Shown piece after piece: positions 8,083-15,546 of a stretch of DNA of 64,000 bases; the first letter of the stretch is position 1; each line of letters opens with the position of its first letter. Under the pieces are notes generated by a model. It worked only from the letters and a program-made list of their open reading frames with translations, searched no databases and had not been told where the DNA came from. Location of the stretch: assembly GCA_022616415.1 (NCBI GenBank), contig JAKEEU010000313.1, forward strand, positions 1 through 64,000, written 5' to 3'. The DNA is from Candidatus Zhuqueibacterota bacterium. GTDB taxonomy: Bacteria; Zhuqueibacterota; Zhuqueibacteria; Zhuqueibacterales; Zhuqueibacteraceae. Both the position numbers and the translations under genes were made by a program.

Positions 8083-9180
8083 CTACGCTGGCAGAACTTC
8101 CGGTACGACCTTGTCTGCGAATGTCATGATGGCCTCACCAACCGACGAAACCACCACGTTGCTGTTTTCTTGCGCCAATGCGGCCAAAGGCTCTTGCAGA
8201 TGATCCATGAAACCGACGCGGCGGCCGATGTAGATTTTGCTGAGAAAGTTTTTCTGATAATCTTTGAGAACGTCGCGCAACGCTTCGATGCTGAATCCCG
8301 CTTCTTGTCGATCGGCGACGGCGAGATGAGAGAAAGGATGATTGCCGCCTTTTTGCGCCGCCAGGATGATGAGTTTGGGAGTTACATCCGCCAAATTCGT
8401 CGTACGTTTCGCGCCGCCGGCAATCGTGTGCAAAGCCTTGATCGTATCCGCCGCTCTTTGCAAACGAACCTCTTTGGGCATGCGATAGCGGGGAAGCGGC
8501 TTGCCTTCTTTGTCTTTGGCAATGGGATCGTCGATCAGCAAAGCGTTGCTTTGTTTCGCCGCTTTTCCCAAATCTTCATTCAAATTATGAAACCCCGAGC
8601 GGTTTTGCGTATAAAACGTGCCCACTTCGTCGAGGTCAAGAGAGAACATGCCTTTCATGGTGCAGGCGTAGACCTGTTTCTCATACGGAACGGGATCGCC
8701 CTGTGCTCGCGCCATGACCGACCATTCGTTTGCCGGACGAGTCGGGGCAACCGCAATGAGCGTAGAGTTTTTCAGAGGCGACAAGCGGGTTAGCGTTTTT
8801 TCCTCTTTTTTCTTCTCTTCTTCTTCTCCCGCTTCTGCGCTTTTGTCTTTTTTCCGGCCCTTTTCACCTTTGATGGCGCGCATGTAACCGAACACATCAT
8901 CGTCAGGGTAATTGATCGGATTGGCCTCCGTGTAGGCGACTTTCGTTTCACGAATGACCGGCGAAAGATTCCAGCCGAACTCCAGCGCCAGGGTTTCCCG
9001 CCACCAATAACGCCAGGCTTGGCCGGAGATGTAGGGGTAGGTGTAGCCGTTTTTAATGATTTTTTTGACTGCGACCGCATTGTCGAAGGTCGTGGTTTCA
9101 TCCTTGCCGAGATTGTTCAATGCCGCGTTGTCGACGTCCAGCAGAACGAAACCCTGCACCGTGGCTTTGCCGTTTTTCAT
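8083..9180 (-). CDS. cas7: Cascade backbone Cas7 (Cst2/DevR family)
   Basis: Cas7 polymerises along the crRNA to form the Cascade backbone. The 365-residue protein opens with GFVLLDVDNAALNNLG and continues with YPYISGQAWRYWWRETL, the hallmark of the Cst2/DevR branch. Residues about 127-150 hold a highly charged Lys/Glu insertion that is probably a surface loop. Other parts (GGAKRTTNLADVTP, and the SKIYIGRR stretch near the end) follow the family. A strong AAGGAG site lies six bases before the ATG. The order cas8-cas7-cas5-cas3 matches type I-B Tneap loci. Confidence 0.93.
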   Translation of the reverse strand: MKNGKATVQGFVLLDVDNAALNNLGKDETTTFDNAVAVKKIIKNGYTYPYISGQAWRYWWRETLALEFGWNLSPVIRETKVAYTEANPINYPDDDVFGYMRAIKGEKGRKKDKSAEAGEEEEKKKEEKTLTRLSPLKNSTLIAVAPTRPANEWSVMARAQGDPVPYEKQVYACTMKGMFSLDLDEVGTFYTQNRSGFHNLNEDLGKAAKQSNALLIDDPIAKDKEGKPLPRYRMPKEVRLQRAADTIKALHTIAGGAKRTTNLADVTPKLIILAAQKGGNHPFSHLAVADRQEAGFSIEALRDVLKDYQKNFLSKIYIGRRVGFMDHLQEPLAALAQENSNVVVSSVGEAIMTFADKVVPEVLPA

Positions 9181-9203
9181 GTGAAGCTCCTTTCAGTTTT
9201 TTG

Positions 9204-9264
9204 AGAGGAGTGTGGACTTTCTAGTCCACACGTGCATCGCGGACAAGAAAGTCCGCACCCCTCT
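9204..9264. repeat. 18-bp imperfect hairpin between cas8 and cas7
   Basis: The arm at 9204-9221 pairs with 9247-9264 with two mismatches (core GGACTTTC / GAAAGTCC). A second nested palindrome, TGTGGACTTTCTAGTCCACA, occupies the left half. It fills the junction where Cascade subunit dosage could be set. No T-tract follows on the minus strand, so it is not a classic terminator. Confidence 0.75.
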
Positions 9265-9298
9265 TTTCATGAAACTTTTGACTCTACCGTTTTGAGAT

Positions 9299-10720
9299 TC
9301 AAAATGACCCATCTTCTTCGTCTTCAACCGGAATGGCAACTGTTTCCTCATTGATTTTTTCCTCCGCGCCCTGCAAAAAGTCGTGCAACTTCTCGTAAAT
9401 GCGAATGAGCATGAGATCGCGCACATCGGTCCACCGCTCGCCATCCGGCAAGAGCTTGTGAAGATAATCCTCCGTGGTAAACAGCGGTGTCTGCTCGCCA
9501 GCCGCAATGTTCTTTTTGAGCAAGCGCAGGAGCGCGGCGCGGAATTGATAGACTACGCGGGCGGATTCAAGCGGATAAATCAGCTTGGGCGCATTTGCCT
9601 TTTGCACGAGCTCGCAAACGCGATCCGCCAGATTGAGCACAGCATCGATTCTTTCTTTTTTCATGAGACGTACCTCCAGACAATAAGCTTTGGCAATTTC
9701 AATGGGAACGAGATTCACTCGGTTTTTGCGTTGAAACATCATGAACAAAATATTGCGGCTGCCCAACAGCATTCCATAAATGAGATTGTAATGATTTTTG
9801 TAATCTTCCTCCTGTAGCTCGCCTTTGTCCTTGCCTTTGGTCTTCAGCCAGGAATTGTGAGCTTCGTCGTAAGCTGCGCCCTTAATGCGAAAATGGCGGC
9901 GAACAAATCTTTGCCACGCTGAGCGAATTTCCGGTTGGTTGGGATTCTGCACAATCCAAAGAAACTTGAAAACGGTCGCAGGCAAATCGTAAATCTCACA
10001 TTCCGGACTGGCGCCAAAATTGGTGAAGTAGAATAACCGCAAATCCTGTGCTTCAAAAGTTTGTTGCGCGGCGTACCACTCGCTGATGATTTCATTGACC
10101 AGTGCAAAGAAGGCATTTCGAACATTCGTGAACGGGCTGCGCAAAATCCCCTCCGAGTTTCCTCTTGCCAGATTGGTAAGATTTTGTTCGATGGTGCTTT
10201 TCTGCCAGAAAGATTGCAAGGCCTCAGTTTGCGTCTGCAGCAAGGCGAGATTCTTGCCACATTGCATGACGGCAAAGGGTAGCATGAAAAGGGCGGCATG
10301 GCATTGGGCGCAAAGCAAAACCCCGGTTTCATAGCCGTGATGAAAGTTGAGAAAAGCGCCGGAGCCGCTGAGCGGCAAAATATCCCTGCCGCCATTGAAA
10401 AGTGTTTTATACTCTCCACAACCGCGACACCATCCCTCGACCGCACTTTCATTCGCGGTATCGTCTGCGAACAACTTTTGAAAAAAATTGACCGCAACAG
10501 CGCGAGCCTTCTTTTTGTTGGCATTATGCGAAACAACACCGTTGAGCGAAACAGCGTCAATCTTAGATTGCCATTTGTCTTGGTAATTGGTTGCGGCGAA
10601 ATCAATCGCCTGCAGCCAATTCTCCTTTGATGGTTCACGCAAGTGACGATAGGCAAAAATCGCCCTGGCGGCGATTCTGCCGGCATCGACAAACGGATCG
10701 CCTGTAGTTGGAAAATCCAT
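9299..10720 (-). CDS. cas8: Cascade large subunit Cas8 (Cst1 CXXC-CXXC family)
   Basis: The large Cascade subunit recognises the PAM and recruits Cas3. From ATG 10720 (AGGAG nine bases upstream) the protein has 473 residues, with the two CXXC pairs that name the Cst1 family at Cys98/Cys101 and Cys137/Cys140, likely binding zinc. The rest is mostly helical and poorly conserved, as usual. An earlier ATG at 10834 would overlap cas6 and adds an unlikely leader, so I rejected it. Cst1 plus Cst2 plus Cas5t defines the Tneap variant of type I-B. Confidence 0.88.
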   Translation of the reverse strand: MDFPTTGDPFVDAGRIAARAIFAYRHLREPSKENWLQAIDFAATNYQDKWQSKIDAVSLNGVVSHNANKKKARAVAVNFFQKLFADDTANESAVEGWCRGCGEYKTLFNGGRDILPLSGSGAFLNFHHGYETGVLLCAQCHAALFMLPFAVMQCGKNLALLQTQTEALQSFWQKSTIEQNLTNLARGNSEGILRSPFTNVRNAFFALVNEIISEWYAAQQTFEAQDLRLFYFTNFGASPECEIYDLPATVFKFLWIVQNPNQPEIRSAWQRFVRRHFRIKGAAYDEAHNSWLKTKGKDKGELQEEDYKNHYNLIYGMLLGSRNILFMMFQRKNRVNLVPIEIAKAYCLEVRLMKKERIDAVLNLADRVCELVQKANAPKLIYPLESARVVYQFRAALLRLLKKNIAAGEQTPLFTTEDYLHKLLPDGERWTDVRDLMLIRIYEKLHDFLQGAEEKINEETVAIPVEDEEDGSF

Positions 10721-10830
10721 GGAATAAATCTCCTGAGTATTAAAACTGAAGATTGCTTTGGTAAAATTCGTCAATTCCGACGAAACATGCCAGCTTGACA
10801 ACGTTGTCACAAGCTTATGATTTCGGTAGT

Positions 10831-11667
10831 TCATGCATCGGGCTTACTTTGCCTGCTCGCCGCTTCCCCCACCATCCCGCACCCCATCGAATTGTGATCG
10901 CCGACGCCGCATTCCCATGCGATGGCCATCAGTTCGGGATTGCCGCGAAAAGTAAAGGGGCATTCGAAGCCCTTGATGCGCGTCTCTTCGGTCGTGCCTT
11001 CTTTGATGGTGATCAGCTTCGAGACTTTCTCCGGGCCGCCGCGGCGGCTGAGATAATCCGCGTCGATGGCGAACTCCAGGCGGTCGTCAGTGGGAGAATG
11101 GCCGTGAATGATTTCGTATTTGCTCAACAAATTCTGGCGCACGGCTTCGCCGAGCTCGGGATCGTTGGCGCGGTAATAATAAGGTTGGAGCTTGCCTTTG
11201 TGCTCGCGCATGGTGGAAACGACGAGGGGCGAAAGCGTTTTGAAGCGCATGCTCGCAGAAAAAGTCGGCGGCGCCAGCGCTTCGACTTGCTCGATGAGAA
11301 AACGGCTGCCGGTGTTTTGGCCGCGAATCTCCAGCTCCTGCTGCTGAAACAAACCGAGCACGATGTTTTGCACGAATTCGTCTTCCATCGGGCTGGCAAT
11401 CTGCAAGCGCCAGGGCTGGCGATTGCCCGCCGCCAATCGGCCTTCGACAAAACGCACCGCCGGAATATCCAGCCGGGAAAAGGTGAACATTTTGAGCTGG
11501 CGCTCGGACGAGACGCTTTGATAGCCGCGCTCGTGCAGCCAGGTGGCGTATTCCGGCGAAGCCAAAGCCAGCAAATGGTAAATAGCGGAGGACAAATAAT
11601 ACTGATAATTGGCCGGCACCCCGCTTTCGCGGGGCGTCAGCGGCAAAAGAGATAATTGCAAACGCAT
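10831..11667 (-). CDS. cas6: crRNA-processing endoribonuclease Cas6
   Basis: Cas6 cuts the array transcript inside each repeat to give crRNAs. The 278-residue product has two RAMP-like halves. A histidine in the first helix (SSAIYHLL) is a candidate catalytic base, and the C-terminal glycine-rich loop (GVGDHNSMGCG, about 253-264) is the family's most conserved feature. An AGGAG site six bases upstream supports the start. A 110-bp gap separates it from cas8. Confidence 0.92.
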   Translation of the reverse strand: MRLQLSLLPLTPRESGVPANYQYYLSSAIYHLLALASPEYATWLHERGYQSVSSERQLKMFTFSRLDIPAVRFVEGRLAAGNRQPWRLQIASPMEDEFVQNIVLGLFQQQELEIRGQNTGSRFLIEQVEALAPPTFSASMRFKTLSPLVVSTMREHKGKLQPYYYRANDPELGEAVRQNLLSKYEIIHGHSPTDDRLEFAIDADYLSRRGGPEKVSKLITIKEGTTEETRIKGFECPFTFRGNPELMAIAWECGVGDHNSMGCGMVGEAASRQSKPDA

Positions 11668-11748
11668 GGTTGCTCCTCAGATTGCTAAAAATGCACTGCC
11701 AGAATATACAGCATGCCCCTGACATCTACGGTCAGCCGATTTTTGGGC

Positions 11749-11813
11749 GAAGTTCGACTTGGGCAGCAGGATTTTGCTGAATTTCAATCGTCATCGTGCC
11801 CAAGTCGAACTTC
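11749..11813. repeat. Perfect 17-bp inverted repeat (AAGTTCGACTTG family)
   Basis: The arms 11749-11765 and 11797-11813 (GAAGTTCGACTTGGGCA and its complement) enclose a 31-bp loop between the WYL regulator stop and the cas6 start. Related palindromes occur at 29588-29656 and, as a half, near 48862. Its position upstream of cas6 means it could act as an operator or attenuator, but the dispersed relatives favour a REP-like repeat. Confidence 0.85.
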
Positions 11814-11821
11814 ACTTCACT

Positions 11822-12733
11822 TTACTCATATCGGGCCAACCCCTCCCGCAACATCCTCACCGCCTTCTCGCGCAAGGCCGCCGGCTCCAAAATCTCCGCT
11901 TCGCCGCCGAAGCCGAGAATCCAGCGCAGCCAGAGAATTTCGCCGCTGATTACCTTGTCCAGAATCAGCGCGCCGTTTTCTTCGCGCATTTCTTCGGGCG
12001 AGAAGCGGCCGTCTTTCTTCACGATGTCTTTGGCGAGGCCGGTGAAGCGCACGCGCAAGCGTTGGGGCGCATCGATCATCGCGCCGAAAGTGCCGCGAAA
12101 GTATTCGTCCGGATCAAATGGCCGCGGGTCGAATGTTTCCTTTTCAAGCCGCAGCGTGTCGATGCGATCCAGGCGATAGGTGCGAAAGGCGCTGCGCTTG
12201 AAGCTCCAGGCGACGAGATACCAGGCGCGCTCCATGAAGCGGACATGATAAGGCTCGAGTCGCAGCTCCTTTTCTTCTTCGTCAGTGAGCTTACGGTATT
12301 TGACGAAGGTGATCAGACGATGCTCATCGATGGCCTTGTGCAGGCGGGAAAACACGCCGGGCTTGAGCGGCCCCACCTTCGCGGTTTCCAGAGCGATGCC
12401 GCGGTTTTCAACCGGCTGTTCGAGCAGCTTGTTGAGCACGCCGTTGGCGATTTCTTCCAGTTCTTGATCCAAGTGCAGCGGCAGATGGCGGAGCGCCAAA
12501 GTCACCACCAGTTGCTCGGGCCGGGTGAGATTGAGCTGCGGCAGCACGTCTTCGGCGATGACGTGATAGCCGCCGTTGCCGGCGAGGGTAACGCCCATCT
12601 CGCACAGCGCTTGAATGTCGCGGTAAATGGTGCGTTCGTCAACATCGCACATTTCCGCCAGCCGCGCTGGCGTCATCATGCGTTTCTCGCGGCAGAGTTT
12701 CCAAATTTTCAAAAGCCGGATGGATTTTTGCAC
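11822..12733 (-). CDS. WYL-domain transcriptional regulator
   Basis: The 303-residue protein has a DeoR-type winged helix-turn-helix at residues about 15-60 (DERTIYRDIQAL) and a WYL sensor domain at about 135-205, with a C-terminal WCX extension. WYL regulators often sit at the head of CRISPR-Cas operons and are thought to sense nucleic-acid ligands. The GTG start at 12733 is supported by a GGGAGG site six bases upstream; an ATG start is not available. It is the first gene of the cas cluster and on the same strand, so it probably controls the locus, a role inferred from position. Confidence 0.9.
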   Translation of the reverse strand: MQKSIRLLKIWKLCREKRMMTPARLAEMCDVDERTIYRDIQALCEMGVTLAGNGGYHVIAEDVLPQLNLTRPEQLVVTLALRHLPLHLDQELEEIANGVLNKLLEQPVENRGIALETAKVGPLKPGVFSRLHKAIDEHRLITFVKYRKLTDEEEKELRLEPYHVRFMERAWYLVAWSFKRSAFRTYRLDRIDTLRLEKETFDPRPFDPDEYFRGTFGAMIDAPQRLRVRFTGLAKDIVKKDGRFSPEEMREENGALILDKVISGEILWLRWILGFGGEAEILEPAALREKAVRMLREGLARYE

Positions 12734-12806
12734 GGGGTGCCTCCCCAGAAGTTGGGCTGCCGGTTATTGCTTCAGGAACAAATTAATTTAATAAAGACAA
12801 AAGCCG

Positions 12807-12894
12807 TAAGCGGATAAAGCGGATTGAGCGGATTATGCTGCTGGCCAATCAATTCTTGAAATCCGCTTTATCCGTTCAATCCGCTTACTGAGGG
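12807..12894. repeat. GCGGATAAA-type palindromic repeat
   Basis: Phrases GTAAGCGGATAAAGCGGATT and their complements (AATCCGCTTTATCCG, CAATCCGCTTAC) face each other across about 30 bp and can fold into a long hairpin. The right half codes for the last residues of the neighbouring DUF433 protein. It belongs with the CCAACGGATAAA palindromes elsewhere in the window. Confidence 0.7.
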
Positions 12895-13111
12895 GAGTCG
12901 AAGCGTAAGCCAATGCCGCTCCAATATCCTCCGGCTCAAGTCTGGGATATTCGTCAAGAATTTCTCTTTCAGTGATCCCTTGTGCCATCATTTTAACGAT
13001 CAATTCGACCGGAATGCGGGTGCCGCGAATGACAGGTTTGCCCACCATCACCTTGGGGTTCACGGAAATTCGCTCTAATAATTGATCCATGGAATGAGTT
13101 TGTTTTTCCAT
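12833..13111 (-). CDS. DUF433 antitoxin-like protein
   Basis: DUF433 proteins are small winged-helix antitoxins, usually paired with a PIN-like (DUF5615) toxin. Residues 15-80 carry the family core (GKPVIRGTRIPVELIV and DEYPRLEPEDIGAALAYA). The last 15 residues (ERIKRISRIDWPAA) are encoded by the GCGGATT palindromic repeat, so the natural C-terminus seems replaced by repeat sequence. No toxin gene follows. Function as an orphan antitoxin is inferred. Confidence 0.8.
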   Translation of the reverse strand: MEKQTHSMDQLLERISVNPKVMVGKPVIRGTRIPVELIVKMMAQGITEREILDEYPRLEPEDIGAALAYASTPLSKRIERIKRISRIDWPAA

Positions 13112-13133
13112 AACGGTACAATAAAAAACCGGG

Positions 13134-13286
13134 TTATTCGCGAACCCTTATTCTATGAACTTCCACTAGAAATAACTTCCCTTCATAATGGTTCATGTCT
13201 GAGTGGGCAGACAAGTAATCTGCCAAACGCTTCATGAGCTGGGGGATGATCTCTGGATGGTTTCTTATTTGCAAGGCAACTATGCC
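13134..13286 (-). pseudogene. C-terminal remnant of a DUF5615 PIN-like toxin
   Basis: Directly after the stop of the upstream DUF433 gene, an overlapping frame reads GIVALQIRNHPEIIPQLM and on to LFLVEVHRIRVRE then TAA, about 50 residues. This resembles the last third of DUF5615 toxins, which normally start at the antitoxin stop. The N-terminal part, with the catalytic aspartates, is missing and there is no start codon. A deletion fusing the antitoxin end to the toxin tail explains this. Family assignment is from recall. Confidence 0.6.
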
Positions 13287-13489
13287 TTTAACTCGCGTGC
13301 GTAGTCCAAACAAGCGCCGATTTGGTCTTTATTTAAGTCAGGGAATTCTGCAATGATTTCGTCGAAAGTTTTGCCTATCGCCAAATAGCCGAGTATAAGA
13401 CTGACCGGTATTCTTGTGCCATCGAGGCGTGGTTTTCCTCGGAGCACCTCGGGCGTGCTAACGATATAATCTCTCCAATCGTTTAACAT
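13280..13489 (-). CDS. DUF433 antitoxin-like protein
   Basis: The 69-residue product is essentially the minimal DUF433 fold: GKPRLDGTRIPVSLILGYLA, then IIAEFPDLNKDQIGACLDYA. The next coding trace downstream is the tail of its presumed toxin, overlapping the stop codon, which points to a DUF433-DUF5615 pair that has lost its toxin. An upstream AAGGAG site supports the start. Confidence 0.82.
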   Translation of the reverse strand: MLNDWRDYIVSTPEVLRGKPRLDGTRIPVSLILGYLAIGKTFDEIIAEFPDLNKDQIGACLDYARELKA

Positions 13490-13558
13490 TTTATTCTCCT
13501 TATGATCTGACAGTAAAAATTAGCAAATTCCGGGGACGAAATCAACCAATAATTTTGC

Positions 13559-14944
13559 CTAAACCTCAAACTCCTCCCCTTCCTTCGGTGTGTACACATT
13601 TTGAAATCCCAGGCTGCGAATGCCGGCGGCCAACGCCGTCATCGGCTCCAATTCGCCGTGGACGAGGAAGATGTGTTTGAGCTTGCCGGGATCGTGCCGG
13701 CGCAGGAAATCGAGCAGATCGCTGCGGTCGGCGTGCGCGCTCATGCCGCTCAACTGGCGAACTTCGCAACGGCGCTGGTAAATTTCACCGAAAATTTTCA
13801 CTGCCTCGGCGCCGTCGGCTAAGCGGCGGCCCAAGGTGTGCTCGGCCATGAAGCCGATGAGCAGCACGCAATTGCGCGGATCGCCGATGTTGTTTTTGAG
13901 ATGGTGCAAAATTCTTCCGGTTTCGGCCATGCCGGAGGCGGAGATGATCATGCACGGCGTTTTGATCTCGTTGAGCTTTTTCGAGTCTTCGACGTCGCGG
14001 ATATAATTGAGGCGTTTGAAGCCGAACGGATCCTGGCCGTCTTCGAGGAACAAACGGTGCGTTTCGCGGTCGAAACATTCCGGGTGCAGGCGATACACGC
14101 CGGTGGCGTCGACGGCAAGCGGGCTGTCCACGTAAATCGGCAGATCGGGAATGCGGTTTTGGTCCCACAGCTTGTGCAGAAAATAAACCAGCGCCTGCGT
14201 GCGGCCGATGGCGAAAGCCGGCACGATGATTTTGCCGCCGCGGCGGTGAACGGCGCGAACGATGGTTGCCAGCTCATCGGCGAGGTTTTCAATGTCCGCG
14301 TGCTCGCGGTTGCCGTAGGTGCTCTCCATGATCAGCACCTCGACGTCGCTTAAATAATCGGGGTCGTGAATGATGGGCAAATTGTTGCGGCCAATGTCGC
14401 CGGAAAAACCGCAGCGCCGCGTTTTCCCCTTTTCTTCGATTTCCAATAACACTCCGGCGGAGCCGAGAATATGGCCGGCATCTTGAAAGGTGACTTGCAC
14501 GCCGGGCAGCACGGTGAAGGGACGCAAGTATTGCAAGCCGACGAATTGCTGCATGGCTTTTTCGACGTCTTCGAGGCGATAGAGCGGCTCGATTTTCTCG
14601 CCGCGCTTTTTCTCCAGCCATTCGGCGTCTTTCTCCTGAATGTGCGCCGAGTCGCGCAGCATGATATTGCAGAGATCGACGGTGGCGCGCGTTGAAAAGA
14701 TGTCGCCGTCGAAGCCGCGTTTCACCAGGGTGGGAATATTGCCGGAGTGGTCGATGTGCGCGTGCGAGAGAATGAGCTTGTCGACTTCGGCAGGAGTGAA
14801 TTCGAATGTTTCATTCTTGCGGCGCGTTTCAGCGCGCCGGCCTTGAAACATGCCGCAGTCCAACAAAATTTTTTTGCCGTTGACGGTGAGGAGATGCTGC
14901 GATCCTGTCACCTCTTGCGCCGCACCACAGAAGCGAATTTTCAT
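13559..14944 (-). CDS. Beta-CASP metallo-beta-lactamase-fold RNA nuclease
   Basis: The 461-residue protein has the metallo-beta-lactamase zinc motifs (LSHAHIDHSG about 59-68, and a second histidine near DAGHILGSA) and the beta-CASP insertion with MSAHAD and GTxE-like segments. This architecture matches the YSH1/CPSF73-like bacterial hydrolases that process or degrade RNA. It stands alone at the end of a minus-strand cluster beginning with the RHH/MazF fragment pair, with 15 bp between the MazF stub and its start. Nuclease polarity cannot be deduced. Confidence 0.88.
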   Translation of the reverse strand: MKIRFCGAAQEVTGSQHLLTVNGKKILLDCGMFQGRRAETRRKNETFEFTPAEVDKLILSHAHIDHSGNIPTLVKRGFDGDIFSTRATVDLCNIMLRDSAHIQEKDAEWLEKKRGEKIEPLYRLEDVEKAMQQFVGLQYLRPFTVLPGVQVTFQDAGHILGSAGVLLEIEEKGKTRRCGFSGDIGRNNLPIIHDPDYLSDVEVLIMESTYGNREHADIENLADELATIVRAVHRRGGKIIVPAFAIGRTQALVYFLHKLWDQNRIPDLPIYVDSPLAVDATGVYRLHPECFDRETHRLFLEDGQDPFGFKRLNYIRDVEDSKKLNEIKTPCMIISASGMAETGRILHHLKNNIGDPRNCVLLIGFMAEHTLGRRLADGAEAVKIFGEIYQRRCEVRQLSGMSAHADRSDLLDFLRRHDPGKLKHIFLVHGELEPMTALAAGIRSLGFQNVYTPKEGEEFEV

Positions 14945-14959
14945 GACTATTCTCGGAGG

Positions 14960-15070
14960 TTATAAGTGTGAAAGTATTTTTTGGTAAGCACGGTCCCGCG
15001 AAAGGAGAAGGACAGGTCTTCTGCCAACAGGCGGTGGCAAATTCGCCCACCAAACTTCGCCCCGTTTCAT
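14960..15070 (-). pseudogene. Truncated MazF/PemK toxin (36 codons)
   Basis: ATG 15070 overlaps the stop of the upstream antitoxin as ATGA. The reading begins MKRGEVWWANLPPPVG and continues RRPVLLLSRDRAY, the MazF N-terminal barrel signature, then stops at TAA 14960 after 36 residues. MazF is normally about 110 residues. The remaining two thirds are absent, and the next gene starts 15 bp away. It is almost certainly inactive as an mRNA interferase. Confidence 0.8.
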
Positions 15071-15315
15071 TCCCAGTTTTCCCTTTCCATGATTTCCTCT
15101 GCAAGAAAAGCCGACGCCTGCGCCATCTCCAGCTCTTCAGGTGTCTGCTCGTAGCCTGTTTTGTAGACTTGATCTAATTGCTGTTCCTTCAAATAACGCA
15201 GAAAAAAAGTGCAAGCCTTGTCGATGAATTCTGCGCGGTTATTAAACCGATTTTCAACAACCCGATCAACTTCTTTTAACAAGCCCTCTTCAAGAGCGAT
15301 TCGTATCGTTTTCAT
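15067..15315 (-). CDS. Ribbon-helix-helix (MazE-like) antitoxin
   Basis: From ATG 15315 the product is 82 residues: MKTIRIALEEGLLKEVDRVV forms the RHH DNA-binding strand and helix, followed by an acidic tail that would mask the toxin. It overlaps the truncated mazF by four bases, the standard coupling in MazEF operons. A longer version from ATG 15372 begins at the predicted transcription start and would need leaderless initiation. The antitoxin outlives a broken toxin. Confidence 0.78.
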   Translation of the reverse strand: MKTIRIALEEGLLKEVDRVVENRFNNRAEFIDKACTFFLRYLKEQQLDQVYKTGYEQTPEELEMAQASAFLAEEIMERENWE

Positions 15316-15378
15316 GGCTGAATTCTTTGCACAAAGTTTTTCAATTTGCAATTGATCCCGGTTTACAAGCATGTCAAT

Positions 15379-15407
15379 ACTTTAGTGAAAAACACTTTAA
15401 AAGTCAA
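15379..15407 (-). promoter_or_regulatory. Candidate sigma70 promoter of the RHH antitoxin
   Basis: On the minus strand TTGACT (15407-15402) and TAAAGT (15384-15379) are separated by 17 bp. Predicted transcription would start near 15372. Four of six bases match in the -10 box, so the call is moderate. Confidence 0.45.
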
Positions 15408-15546
15408 GGGCGAAATTACGGTTTAGCGAATTCTAAAAAATCTTCAAAAGGCACATTTGCTTTTTACGAATTTTTTTCTTATTCTTTGTCATTGTGGCAT
15501 CGCTTGCAGCCAACGCTCAGCTAGTTTCACTTAATCGAGACCGATC

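Noticed and set aside
10794..10805. GACAACGTTGTC palindrome upstream of cas8 as an operator
   Set aside because: A lone 12-bp palindrome without promoter boxes is not enough evidence.
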